DNA of 64,000 nucleotides from the NCBI GenBank assembly GCA_965220205.1, contig OZ244812.1, forward strand, positions 1,736,001 to 1,800,000, in the 5' to 3' direction. Origin of the DNA: G965220205 sp965220205 (lineage in GTDB: Bacteria; Chloroflexota; Dehalococcoidia; Lucifugimonadales; Australimonadaceae). The translations under genes and the position numbers were made by a program. Under the pieces are notes generated by a model. The model searched no databases. It saw only the letters and a list, made by a program, of their open reading frames with translations, and was not told the DNA's origin. Shown here piece after piece: positions 15,779-23,028 of this stretch (positions within the stretch are counted from its first letter, which is position 1; each line of letters begins with the position of its first letter).

Positions 15779-16136
15779 CGAGATCGCGGCAAGGTTCCCT
15801 TTCTGGGGCAACGGCGCGCTGATTGCCGTGGGCCTGTACGGCATGATCGGCAAGCGCAGCCTCGTCAAGAAGCTGATCGGGATGAACATCTTCCAGTCGG
15901 CAATCATCCTGTTCTTCATCGCCGGGAGCGTTCAGGACGGCGCAACGCTGCCGATACTCTTCGAGAGCGGGCACGGCGACGCGCGGTACATCAACCCTCT
16001 GCCCCACGTGCTTATGCTGACGGCGATCGTCGTCGGCATCGCGACGACGGGGGTCGCGTTGGCGTTCCTCGTCCGGATACGACGCGAGTTCGGGAGTACG
16101 GACGAAGCGACCCTCCTCGAGCAGGTGCGGTCATAG
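15771..16136 (+). CDS. mrpC: Na+/H+ antiporter subunit C (MrpC/NuoK-like)
   Basis: A 121-aa, three-helix subunit homologous to NuoK. Visible are GLYGMIGKRSLVKKLIGMNIFQSAIILFF (first 20: GLYGMIGKRSLVKKLIGMNI) and PLPHVLMLTAIVVGIATTGVALAFLVRI. A segment of about 18 residues between helices 2 and 3 is typical for MrpC. ATG 15771 overlaps mrpB. The stop is TCATAG; ATA within it may be the start of the next gene. Confidence 0.93.
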   Translation: MIDEIAARFPFWGNGALIAVGLYGMIGKRSLVKKLIGMNIFQSAIILFFIAGSVQDGATLPILFESGHGDARYINPLPHVLMLTAIVVGIATTGVALAFLVRIRREFGSTDEATLLEQVRS

Positions 16137-16186
16137 CCGATCAACTCCCCGTCCTCATACCGCTGCCGCTGCTGCTGCTCGCGCTG

Positions 16187-17677
16187 GTGGTCCCGTTGGC
16201 GGCGAGGCTGCGCCCTGGACTCGCCTACCCGGCAACGCTGGCAGGCGTCCTGGCCTCCGCCGGCGCGTCGGCCTGGGCGCTGGCCCGAGTCCTGCAAACG
16301 GATGCGCCGCTCCACTACGATCTGGGCGGCTGGGCGCCGCCGGTGGGCATCGAGTACGTGGTCGACCACGTCTCGGCGCTCGTCGCGATGGTAGTGACCG
16401 GCGTGTCGGCGCCGGTCGTAATCGCAACGCGGCGCTGGGCCGTTCGCGAGGCGGGCGACCGGCTTGGCCCGTTCTATGGGCTGGTGCTGCTCTTGCTGGC
16501 GGGCCTGACCGGCATCGTCGTCACAGGCGACCTGTTCAACCTGTTCGTCTTCCTCGAAATCTCCTCGCTGTCCGCCTACGCGCTGGTGTTTCAGGGCGGG
16601 CGCCACGGCATGATTGCCGGCTTCCGCTACCTGGTCCTGGGGTCGATCGGCGGCTTCTTCTACCTGCTGGGGGTTGGGTTTCTCTACTTCACGACGGGCA
16701 CGCTGAACATGGCGGAGACGGGCGAAATCCTGGCGGACGACGCCTCCGCGCGCTCCGTGCAGGCCGGGGCCGTGTTCATCTTCGTGGGGCTCGGCCTCAA
16801 GATGGCCGTGGTCCCGCTGCACCTGTGGCTGCCCGACGCGTACACCCACGCCCCCTCGTCGGTCAACACGCTGCTCGCCCCCGTGATGACGAAGGTCGGC
16901 GCCTACGCCATGATCCGGATGTTCCTGAGCGTCTTCCCCGACGACTACCTGACCGACGTTGTCCCGGTCGCGGACGCTCTCATCGTCCTCGGTCTCGCCG
17001 GCGTCGTATATGGCGGGGCAGCGGCCATCGGCCAGCAGGACATCCGGCGGATGCTCGCCTACAGCTCGATAAGCCAGATCGGCCTGATCGCCGCCGCGAT
17101 TGGCCTGGCCTCGCCGCTCGGGTTCATAGCAGCGTTGTTGCACATCATGAACCACGCCGTGATGAAGGCCGCACTCTTCATCGCCGCAGCGTCGGTCCGC
17201 TACCGGACGGGCGAGTCGTCGGTGGACGGCTTCACGAGGCTCGGCAGAACGATGCCGCTGACGATGGGCGTGTTCACGGTGGCCGGGGTCTCGATGATCG
17301 GGATTCCGCCGACGGCGGGGTTCTTCAGCAAGTGGTGGGTGGCGCAAGCGGGCACGCAGACGGGCACGGGGGCGGAACAGTGGGCCGTCGTCGCCGTCGT
17401 GCTGGGCTCCAGCATGCTGACGGCGGCCTACCTCTTCCGCGTGCTGGAGCGCGCGTACCTCAGGCCGGCGCAGCGCGAGTCGGCCGCGGCGTCCGTCCAC
17501 ACGGGCGCCGAAGGCGACGGCGGCTCGCAGGCCGAACCGAGCAACGAGGCAGCGGCAGGAGGCGGCGAGGCGCCGCTGGACATGGCGCTGCCGGCGGCGG
17601 CCCTAGCAGTGGCAACGGTCGTACTCGGTCTGCTCAACACGCCCATCGTGACGCGAGTCCTGGAGCCCGGCCTCTGA
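16187..17677 (+). CDS. mrpD: antiporter-like subunit D (MrpD/NuoN-like)
   Basis: First of three proton-translocating subunits in the operon. Key residues are kept: Glu124 (FNLFVFLEISSL), Lys205 (GLGLKMAVVPLHLWLPDAY) and Lys236 (APVMTKVGAY). GTG 16187 is the first canonical start, but it cuts into the first membrane helix and has no ribosome-binding site. The open frame continues upstream through IPLPLLLLALVV to an ATA at 16133 that overlaps the mrpC stop and has AGGTG five bases before it. The true start may be that ATA. A Gly/Glu-rich hydrophilic insert before the last helix (about 430-465) is unusual. Confidence 0.9.
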   Translation: MVPLAARLRPGLAYPATLAGVLASAGASAWALARVLQTDAPLHYDLGGWAPPVGIEYVVDHVSALVAMVVTGVSAPVVIATRRWAVREAGDRLGPFYGLVLLLLAGLTGIVVTGDLFNLFVFLEISSLSAYALVFQGGRHGMIAGFRYLVLGSIGGFFYLLGVGFLYFTTGTLNMAETGEILADDASARSVQAGAVFIFVGLGLKMAVVPLHLWLPDAYTHAPSSVNTLLAPVMTKVGAYAMIRMFLSVFPDDYLTDVVPVADALIVLGLAGVVYGGAAAIGQQDIRRMLAYSSISQIGLIAAAIGLASPLGFIAALLHIMNHAVMKAALFIAAASVRYRTGESSVDGFTRLGRTMPLTMGVFTVAGVSMIGIPPTAGFFSKWWVAQAGTQTGTGAEQWAVVAVVLGSSMLTAAYLFRVLERAYLRPAQRESAAASVHTGAEGDGGSQAEPSNEAAAGGGEAPLDMALPAAALAVATVVLGLLNTPIVTRVLEPGL

Positions 17678-19191
17678 TGGGCGGGACGCTCTCGTCGCCG
17701 CTGCCGCTGATCGCGGTGCTCATCCCCGCTGTCGGGGCGCTGCTCGTTGCGCTCTCCGGCGAGCGGCACAGGAATCTCCGCGACGCGTGGTCGACGTTGG
17801 CGGCGCTCGCTCTCGTCGGCGTCGTCGCGTCGATGCTCCCCAAGGTCCTCGACGGCACGGCACCGGAAACGACGCTGATCGAGCTGTCCCCCGGCATCGA
17901 CGTGACGCTCCGGGCCGACCCTGCCGGCATGATTTTCGCTCTCCTCGCATCCTCACTATGGGTGCTGGCCGGCGTCTACGGCGTTGGGTACATGCGGGCA
18001 GGGGGCGAGCACAAGCAGACGCGGTTCTTCAGCGTCTTTGCCCTGAGCTTGGGCGCGACCATTGGCGTTGCATTCGCTGGCAACCTGCTCACGTTCGTCC
18101 TGTTCTACGAGCTACTCACGCTGTTCACGTACCCGCTCGTGATTCACCGGGAGACCGAGGAGTCCATCGCGGCGGGCCGCAAGTACCTTGCGTACACGCT
18201 GTCCGGGGGCGTGCTGCTCATCGGCGCGACCGCTTGGGTCCATACGCTAGGCATCGACGCGAGCTTCACGGCGGGCGGATTCCTCGGCGGCAGAGACATC
18301 TCGGACGCGACTCTGTGGGGCCTGCTGGCGCTGCTGGGGCTGGGCGTTGGCGTGAAGGCGGCGGTCATGCCGCTGCACAGCTGGCTGCCCGCGGCGATGG
18401 TCGCGCCGACGCCCGTTTCGGCGCTGCTGCACGCGGTGGCCGTCGTGAAGGCGGGCGTATTCGGCGTCGTGCGCATGCTCGTGTTCGTGTTCGGCGCCGA
18501 CGTATTGCGCGAGATGGGCGCGTGGCAGGTCATCGCGGGGTTCGCCGCCGCGACGGTAATCATGGCGTCGGCGCTCGCGTTGCGGCAGGACAATCTCAAG
18601 CGGCGGCTCGCGTACTCGACCGTGATCCACCTCTCCTACATCGTGCTCGGCGCTGCGCTGCTGGGCTACACTGCGCTCATCGGAGCGCTGCTCCACATCG
18701 TGGGCCACGGCGTAACGAAGATCACGCTGTTCTTCTGCGCAGGCGCCATACACGCGCGGACGCACCGCGAGAACGTGAGCGAGTTGAGCGGCATCGGCCG
18801 TCAGATGCCCATCACGATGACCGCGTTCGCGCTCGCGTCCCTCAGCATGGTCGGCATCCCTCCGTTCGTCCTGTTCGCGAGCAAGTTCTACCTGGGCTGG
18901 GGCGCGGCGGGAGTCGATCAACAGCTGTTCATGGTCTTGTACATCGCGAGCGGGGTGCTGAGCGCCGCGTACTTGTTCCCCATCGTCATCCGGGCATTCT
19001 GGGGTTCGTCGCCCCAGTTCACGCGCTACGGCGAAGCGGACATGCGGATGGTCGTGCCGCTCGCCATCACGGGCGTGCTCGCTCTCGTGCTCGGCATCGT
19101 CCCGAACGTGCCGTTCGCGTTCCTTGAGCTCGCGTCCGACGTGGCTGACGCCGCGTTCGGCGCCGGCGCGACGGCGGGAGGCGCGCCGTGA
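17677..19191 (+). CDS. antiporter-like subunit (MrpA N-terminal / NuoL-like)
   Basis: A 504-aa protein of about fourteen membrane helices. Glu145 (FVLFYELLTLF), Lys227 (GVGVKAAVMPLHSWLP) and Lys258 (HAVAVVKAGVFGVVRM) are the expected ion-path residues. The ALLHAVAVVKAG line is that of MrpA/NuoL. It corresponds to the N-terminal antiporter part of MrpA without its C-terminal domains, which here are the separate genes at 14801 and 15043. ATG 17677 overlaps the mrpD stop (TGATG). It is the second of three such subunits. Confidence 0.9.
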   Translation: MGGTLSSPLPLIAVLIPAVGALLVALSGERHRNLRDAWSTLAALALVGVVASMLPKVLDGTAPETTLIELSPGIDVTLRADPAGMIFALLASSLWVLAGVYGVGYMRAGGEHKQTRFFSVFALSLGATIGVAFAGNLLTFVLFYELLTLFTYPLVIHRETEESIAAGRKYLAYTLSGGVLLIGATAWVHTLGIDASFTAGGFLGGRDISDATLWGLLALLGLGVGVKAAVMPLHSWLPAAMVAPTPVSALLHAVAVVKAGVFGVVRMLVFVFGADVLREMGAWQVIAGFAAATVIMASALALRQDNLKRRLAYSTVIHLSYIVLGAALLGYTALIGALLHIVGHGVTKITLFFCAGAIHARTHRENVSELSGIGRQMPITMTAFALASLSMVGIPPFVLFASKFYLGWGAAGVDQQLFMVLYIASGVLSAAYLFPIVIRAFWGSSPQFTRYGEADMRMVVPLAITGVLALVLGIVPNVPFAFLELASDVADAAFGAGATAGGAP

Positions 19192-19448
19192 GCAACCGGA
19201 TGCGCATGACCGTCGCGCTGGTCGCCGCATTCGCGGTCTCCGTCGCCGCGGACGCCATTCTCGTGGACCGCGGCAGCATCGACGAGACGATCTACGGCGG
19301 CCGCGTGATCGGCGTGTGGCCGGCGCTCGGCCTCGCGTCGGCTGTGGCGTTCGTCTACGCGGCGTGGTGGGCGGGGCGCATGTTGCAACGCCGGGGCGAC
19401 CCCTACGACAAGACCAACGATGACAGCGAGGGCGGCGGCGATGGATAG
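19188..19448 (+). CDS. small two-helix membrane protein in the Mrp operon
   Basis: An 86-aa protein with hydrophobic segments at about 8-25 and 42-62 and a short charged C-terminus ending in Gly/Asp. It starts with GTG 19188 overlapping the previous stop (GTGA) and overlaps the following gene by 8 nt, so it is firmly part of the operon. I recognise no family. An accessory membrane subunit of the complex is a reasonable inference. Confidence 0.7.
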   Translation: MSNRMRMTVALVAAFAVSVAADAILVDRGSIDETIYGGRVIGVWPALGLASAVAFVYAAWWAGRMLQRRGDPYDKTNDDSEGGGDG

Positions 19449-21126
19449 CGTCCCCCCCGCCCTGCTGATGCTCGCGGCGGCTGCGGTCGTCCCGCTGCTG
19501 CCCGGGGCGGCGCGGCCCTGGGTGGTCGTCGCGGCGCCGGCAATCGTTCTCGTGCAGCTCATGGTGTGGCTGGAGCCGGAGTCGACGAGGACGATCGGCT
19601 GGCTGGTTCTCGAGCTCACACTGCTCGCGGTCGACGACGTGAACGAGGTTTGGGCGACCGTGTTCGCGCTGGTGGGCGTCGGCGGCGGGCTCTTCGGCCT
19701 GCACCTGCGAGACCGCTGGCAGCAGACCGCAATCCTGGCGTACGGGGGCAGCGCGCTGGGCGTGCTGTTCGCGGGCGACCTGCTCACCCTGATTGCGTTC
19801 TGGGAGAGCATGGCAGTCGCATCGACCGTACTCATCCTGCAGGGAGGCAGGCCGCGGTCGCACGGCGCCGGGCAACGCTACTTCTATGTACACATCGTCG
19901 GCGGGAGCCTGCTGCTGGCGGGGATCCTCTGGCACTTTGGCGAGACTGGTTCGCTCGCCATCGAGCACGTCGACAGCGGAGCGGCCGCGTGGCTGATGTT
20001 CGCAGGCGTTGCCGTCAACGCCGCCCTCGTGCCGGTCCACGCTTGGCTGTCGGACGCCTACCCCGAGGCGAGCGCCGCTGGCATGGTGTTCCTCGGCGCG
20101 TTCACGACGAAGACCGCCGTGTACGTGATGCTGCGCATGTTCGACGGCTGGGACATACTGCTCGCGGCAGGGCCCGCGATGGCCGTCTACGCCGCGGTGT
20201 TCGCGCTGATGGAGAACGACATCCGTAGATTGCTGGCCTACCACATCATCAGCTCCGTGGGCTTCATGGTGACTGCGGTGGGTTTGGGGACAGCGGCGGG
20301 CGCAGCATCGGTCGCCGACCAAGTGTTCACGCACGTCCTGTGGCAAGCGGCGATGGTCATGAGCGCGGGGGCCGTGCTGCACGCCACCGGCGCGACAAAG
20401 CTCACGGACCTCGGCGGGCTCGCGGCGCCGCTGCGCTGGGTGCTCGCGGCGTACCTCGCGGGCGCGCTGTCCATCTCAGTGTTTCCGCTGCTCGCCGGCC
20501 TGGAGGCAAGCCATCTGTACACCGAGCACGCGGCGGGCGCGGACCTCCGATGGGCGGCGACGCTGCTCTACGCCGCGTCGGTCGGCACAGTTCTAGCCGT
20601 GGCGGTCAAGCTGCCCTACTACGCGTTCTTCGCCCCCGCTCGCGACAGCGCGACCGCGACGACCCGCGTCCCATGGGGCATGTACGCCGCGATGGGAGCG
20701 GCCGCCGTGCTGTCGATCGCGGTCGGCGTGCTTCCGGGCGCTGCGCCCAAGGTTTTCGGCCTGCACTTGGAGCACCCAGAGTACACGACCACAACCATCG
20801 TCTCCGGACTCCAAGTGCTGGCGCTCTCAGCGATAGGGGCGTGGCTCTTCCTGCCGAAGCTGGCGCGCCGGGACACGGTAACACTGGACGCCGACTGGGT
20901 GTACCGCAAGGCGGGGCGTCCCTTCAGCGCGCTGGTCCTGCAGCCGTTGGAGGGCGCGTTCACGGCCTCCGAGGCCGCAGCCGCGTGGACGGCGCGCGTC
21001 ACGACTCGTTTGATCGCAACGCCGGAGCTGGGGCGGGCATGGGTAAGCCGGCCTCCGCTGGGAGCGGCGGTGGCGGCGCTCATCGTGACGTTCGGCGTCG
21101 TAGTCCTCGTCGCCGAGCTCTGGTGA
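19441..21126 (+). CDS. third antiporter-like subunit (MrpD/NuoN family)
   Basis: A 561-aa polytopic protein of the NuoL/M/N-MrpD family. Glu122 (LTLIAFWESMAV) and the second Lys224 (FTTKTAVYVMLRM) are kept. However, the lysine of the conserved helix-7 line is Asn193 (AGVAVNAALVPVHAWLSDAY), unlike the two other antiporter-like subunits of the operon. About 110 residues at the C-terminus extend beyond the core and contain a lateral or hydrophilic part plus a final helix. ATG 19441 overlaps the previous gene. It is the last gene of the operon. Confidence 0.86.
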   Translation: MDSVPPALLMLAAAAVVPLLPGAARPWVVVAAPAIVLVQLMVWLEPESTRTIGWLVLELTLLAVDDVNEVWATVFALVGVGGGLFGLHLRDRWQQTAILAYGGSALGVLFAGDLLTLIAFWESMAVASTVLILQGGRPRSHGAGQRYFYVHIVGGSLLLAGILWHFGETGSLAIEHVDSGAAAWLMFAGVAVNAALVPVHAWLSDAYPEASAAGMVFLGAFTTKTAVYVMLRMFDGWDILLAAGPAMAVYAAVFALMENDIRRLLAYHIISSVGFMVTAVGLGTAAGAASVADQVFTHVLWQAAMVMSAGAVLHATGATKLTDLGGLAAPLRWVLAAYLAGALSISVFPLLAGLEASHLYTEHAAGADLRWAATLLYAASVGTVLAVAVKLPYYAFFAPARDSATATTRVPWGMYAAMGAAAVLSIAVGVLPGAAPKVFGLHLEHPEYTTTTIVSGLQVLALSAIGAWLFLPKLARRDTVTLDADWVYRKAGRPFSALVLQPLEGAFTASEAAAAWTARVTTRLIATPELGRAWVSRPPLGAAVAALIVTFGVVVLVAELW

Positions 21127-21188
21127 ACAGGCCAGGCGTCGGGTCGGATAGGATACGGACGATTCGGTAGGACGCTCGAAGGGGGCTT

Positions 21189-22289
21189 ATGGCCATCGGC
21201 ATCTTCGGCCTGCCTCGCACGGGCAAGACCACGATCTTCAACGCGGTGACGCGCGGCCACGCCGATACGGGCGGGTCCCGCGCGGGCGGCGCTCAGCCCC
21301 ACGTGGGCGTCGTCAAGGTGCCCGACCCGCGGCTCGGCGTGCTCGCGGAAATCTCGCATCCCAAGCGGGTGGTCCCCGCGGAAGTCGAGTACATCGACGT
21401 GCCCGCCGCCCCCGAGGGCATCGGCAAGGCGAAGGGCATCGGCGGCGAGTACCTGAACGCTCTGCAACGGTGCGACGCGCTGCTCATGGTCTCCCGCGCG
21501 TTCGAGAACCCGGCGGTGGCTCACGTCGAAGAAACGCTGGACCCATACCGCGACGCCGGTACGCTGGCGCTCGAGCTCGCCTTCTCGGACCTCGCCATCC
21601 TCGAGCGGCGCGAGCAGCGGATCGCAACGCAGCTCAGGGGCGCCAAGGCGCAGGAGCGCGACGCGCTCGGCAGGGAGCAGCAGCTGATCGTTCGCATCCG
21701 CCAAGGGCTCGAAGCGGAGACGCCGGTCCGCGAGCAGGAGCTTCCCCCCGAGGCAAAGGGGCTCCTCAACAACTTCCAGCTGCTCACCGCGAAGGCCCTG
21801 ATCATCGTGTTCAACATCAACGAGGACGATGTGGCGAGGACTCCCGAGATCGAGGCGGAGATGGCGGCGGCGCTCGGCCGGCCAGGGGTCGGGACCGCGG
21901 CGTTGTGCGGGCGGCTCGAGGCGGAACTCGCCCAGATGACAGCCGAGGAGGAGGCGGAGTTCCGCGAATCGCTCGGCGCGGGCGAGCCGGGACTCGACCG
22001 GATGGTGCGCCTCTCGTACGACCTGCTCGGTCTCATCTCGTTCCTGACGACCGGCGAGGACGAGACGCGCGCGTGGACGATCCGCAAGGGAACGGCCGCG
22101 GTCGACGCCGCGGGCGCCGTGCATTCGGACATCCAACGCGGCTTCATCCGCGCGGAGGTTGTCAGCTACGACGACTTCGTGCGCACACGGAGCGTCGCCG
22201 AGGCCCGCAAGCAGGCGGTGTTGCGCACTGAGGGCAAGCAGTACGTCATGCGCGACGGCGACGTGGTGAACTTTCTGTTCAACATTTGA
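21189..22289 (+). CDS. ychF: redox-regulated ATPase/GTPase YchF
   Basis: Obg-family P-loop protein (OLA1/YchF) that binds ribosomes and is linked to stress responses. G1 is GLPRTGKTT (7-15). The base-recognition motif is NINED, matching the NxxE of YchF, which prefers ATP over GTP. A coiled-coil middle part (about 140-190) and a C-terminal TGS domain (about 280-366, ending YVMRDGDVVNFLFNI) complete the architecture. Length 366 aa is normal. ATG 21189 is preceded by GGGGG at suitable distance. It stands alone between the Mrp operon and hicAB. Confidence 0.94.
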   Translation: MAIGIFGLPRTGKTTIFNAVTRGHADTGGSRAGGAQPHVGVVKVPDPRLGVLAEISHPKRVVPAEVEYIDVPAAPEGIGKAKGIGGEYLNALQRCDALLMVSRAFENPAVAHVEETLDPYRDAGTLALELAFSDLAILERREQRIATQLRGAKAQERDALGREQQLIVRIRQGLEAETPVREQELPPEAKGLLNNFQLLTAKALIIVFNINEDDVARTPEIEAEMAAALGRPGVGTAALCGRLEAELAQMTAEEEAEFRESLGAGEPGLDRMVRLSYDLLGLISFLTTGEDETRAWTIRKGTAAVDAAGAVHSDIQRGFIRAEVVSYDDFVRTRSVAEARKQAVLRTEGKQYVMRDGDVVNFLFNI

Positions 22290-22300
22290 TGTAGCTGGGC

Positions 22301-22329
22301 TTGACAGGCAGTATCAATATTGCTACTGT
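22301..22329 (+). promoter_or_regulatory. promoter of hicAB
   Basis: TTGACA (22301-22306), 17-bp spacer, TACTGT (22324-22329). A palindromic operator covers the spacer and part of the -10 box. Confidence 0.8.
22309..22328. promoter_or_regulatory. palindromic operator in the hicAB promoter
   Basis: Nineteen to twenty bases arranged as CAGTA-N-CAATATTG-N-TACTG. The two half-sites are perfect inverted repeats except for the single mismatched base on each side. It is centred at 22318/22319, exactly between the -35 and -10 boxes, the expected place for autorepression by the DNA-binding HicB antitoxin. Confidence 0.72.
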
Positions 22330-22350
22330 CAGAACACAGGAGGAGTGACT

Positions 22351-22449
22351 ATGGGCGAATATGACTGTTATTGGAGTCTGAAATGGAACGCTCCCCTGCC
22401 ATCGAGGCACTTCGCAGTAATCCTAAAGGCGTTCGGTTCGCAGACCTAG
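22351..22449 (+). CDS. possible 32-aa leader peptide upstream of hicA
   Basis: ATG 22351 follows the strongest ribosome-binding site of the locus (AGGAGGAG, 5-nt spacer). The frame encodes 32 residues and stops at 22449, overlapping the beginning of hicA in another frame. Its composition (many Trp, Tyr and basic residues) does not resemble a domain. It could be a leader controlling hicA translation, or a remnant of a hicA start moved out of frame. No family is recognised. Confidence 0.4.
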   Translation: MGEYDCYWSLKWNAPLPSRHFAVILKAFGSQT

Positions 22450-22631
22450 CCAAGATATGCGACTACTTCTTCGGAGAACCCCGTCAGCAGGGTACGAGTC
22501 ACCGGGTCTACCGGACTCCGTGGCAGGGCAACCCCAGGGTGAACATACAGAACGACAGGGGCATGGCGAAACCGTATCAAGTGCGCCAAGTCGCCGAGGC
22601 CCTTGAGCGATTACAAGAAAGTGATAGCTAG
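22383..22631 (+). CDS. hicA: HicA-family toxin (mRNA interferase-like)
   Basis: An 82-aa protein of the HicA/YcfA dsRBD-like fold. The catalytic His40 lies in GTSHRVYR, and the C-terminal line MAKPYQVRQVAEALERL matches the subfamily whose N-terminus is RSPAIEALRSNPKGVRF. HicA toxins cleave mRNA when free of HicB. ATG 22383 is preceded by GGAG at 6 nt. An in-frame TTG at 22371 is less likely. The hicB frame overlaps its 3' end. Codon use is less GC-rich than in neighbouring genes, in keeping with transfer. Confidence 0.85.
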   Translation: MERSPAIEALRSNPKGVRFADLAKICDYFFGEPRQQGTSHRVYRTPWQGNPRVNIQNDRGMAKPYQVRQVAEALERLQESDS

Positions 22632-22953
22632 TCATTACACATACAGAGTTACGTGGTCCGCTGAGGACGAGGAATACGTTGGGCTGTGCGCCGAATTTCC
22701 TTCGTTGAGCTGGTTGGCGTCCACCCAGGAAGAGGCCTTTTCCGGAATCCGGCAGCTGGTCGAGGACTGCGTCACGGATATGCAGTCCAACGATGAACCT
22801 CCGCCAGAACCGATGGCCGACCGCTCCTACAGCGGGAAATTCATGGTTCGCGTACCCCCGGAAACGCATCGCGCCCTTGCCATACGGGCCGCCGAGGAAG
22901 GCGTTAGCCTGAATCGTCTAGTCAGCGCAAGGCTCGCCAACGACGCCCTGTAA
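22621..22953 (+). CDS. hicB: HicB-family antitoxin
   Basis: Antitoxin partner of HicA. Residues 1-60 form the degenerate RNase H-like HicB domain (YTYRVTWSAEDEEYVGLCAEFPSLSWLAST; core EEYVGLCAEFPSLSWLAS). Residues about 72-110 form a ribbon-helix-helix-type DNA-binding part (FMVRVPPETHRALAIRAAEEGVSLNRLVSARLA; core VPPETHRALAIRAAEEGVSL). GTG 22621 overlaps hicA by 11 nt; a TTG at 22603 is an alternative start. The DNA-binding part fits repression at the palindrome in the promoter. Confidence 0.87.
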   Translation: MIASHYTYRVTWSAEDEEYVGLCAEFPSLSWLASTQEEAFSGIRQLVEDCVTDMQSNDEPPPEPMADRSYSGKFMVRVPPETHRALAIRAAEEGVSLNRLVSARLANDAL

Positions 22954-23028
22954 GAATCCGTCGGCGCCTAGACGACGTCAGGCCGCGTCTCCGCTGCTCT
23001 CCCTCCCTCGCCCCGCTATACTCAGGGA

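Noticed and set aside
15932..17500. Minus-strand open frame of 522 codons opposite mrpC and mrpD
   Set aside because: Antisense shadow with biased composition; the plus-strand genes are certain.
18247..20382. Very long minus-strand frame across the antiporter genes
   Set aside because: Composition is dominated by Arg, His, Asp and Gln, typical of antisense frames of membrane protein genes; it crosses gene borders and has no domain.
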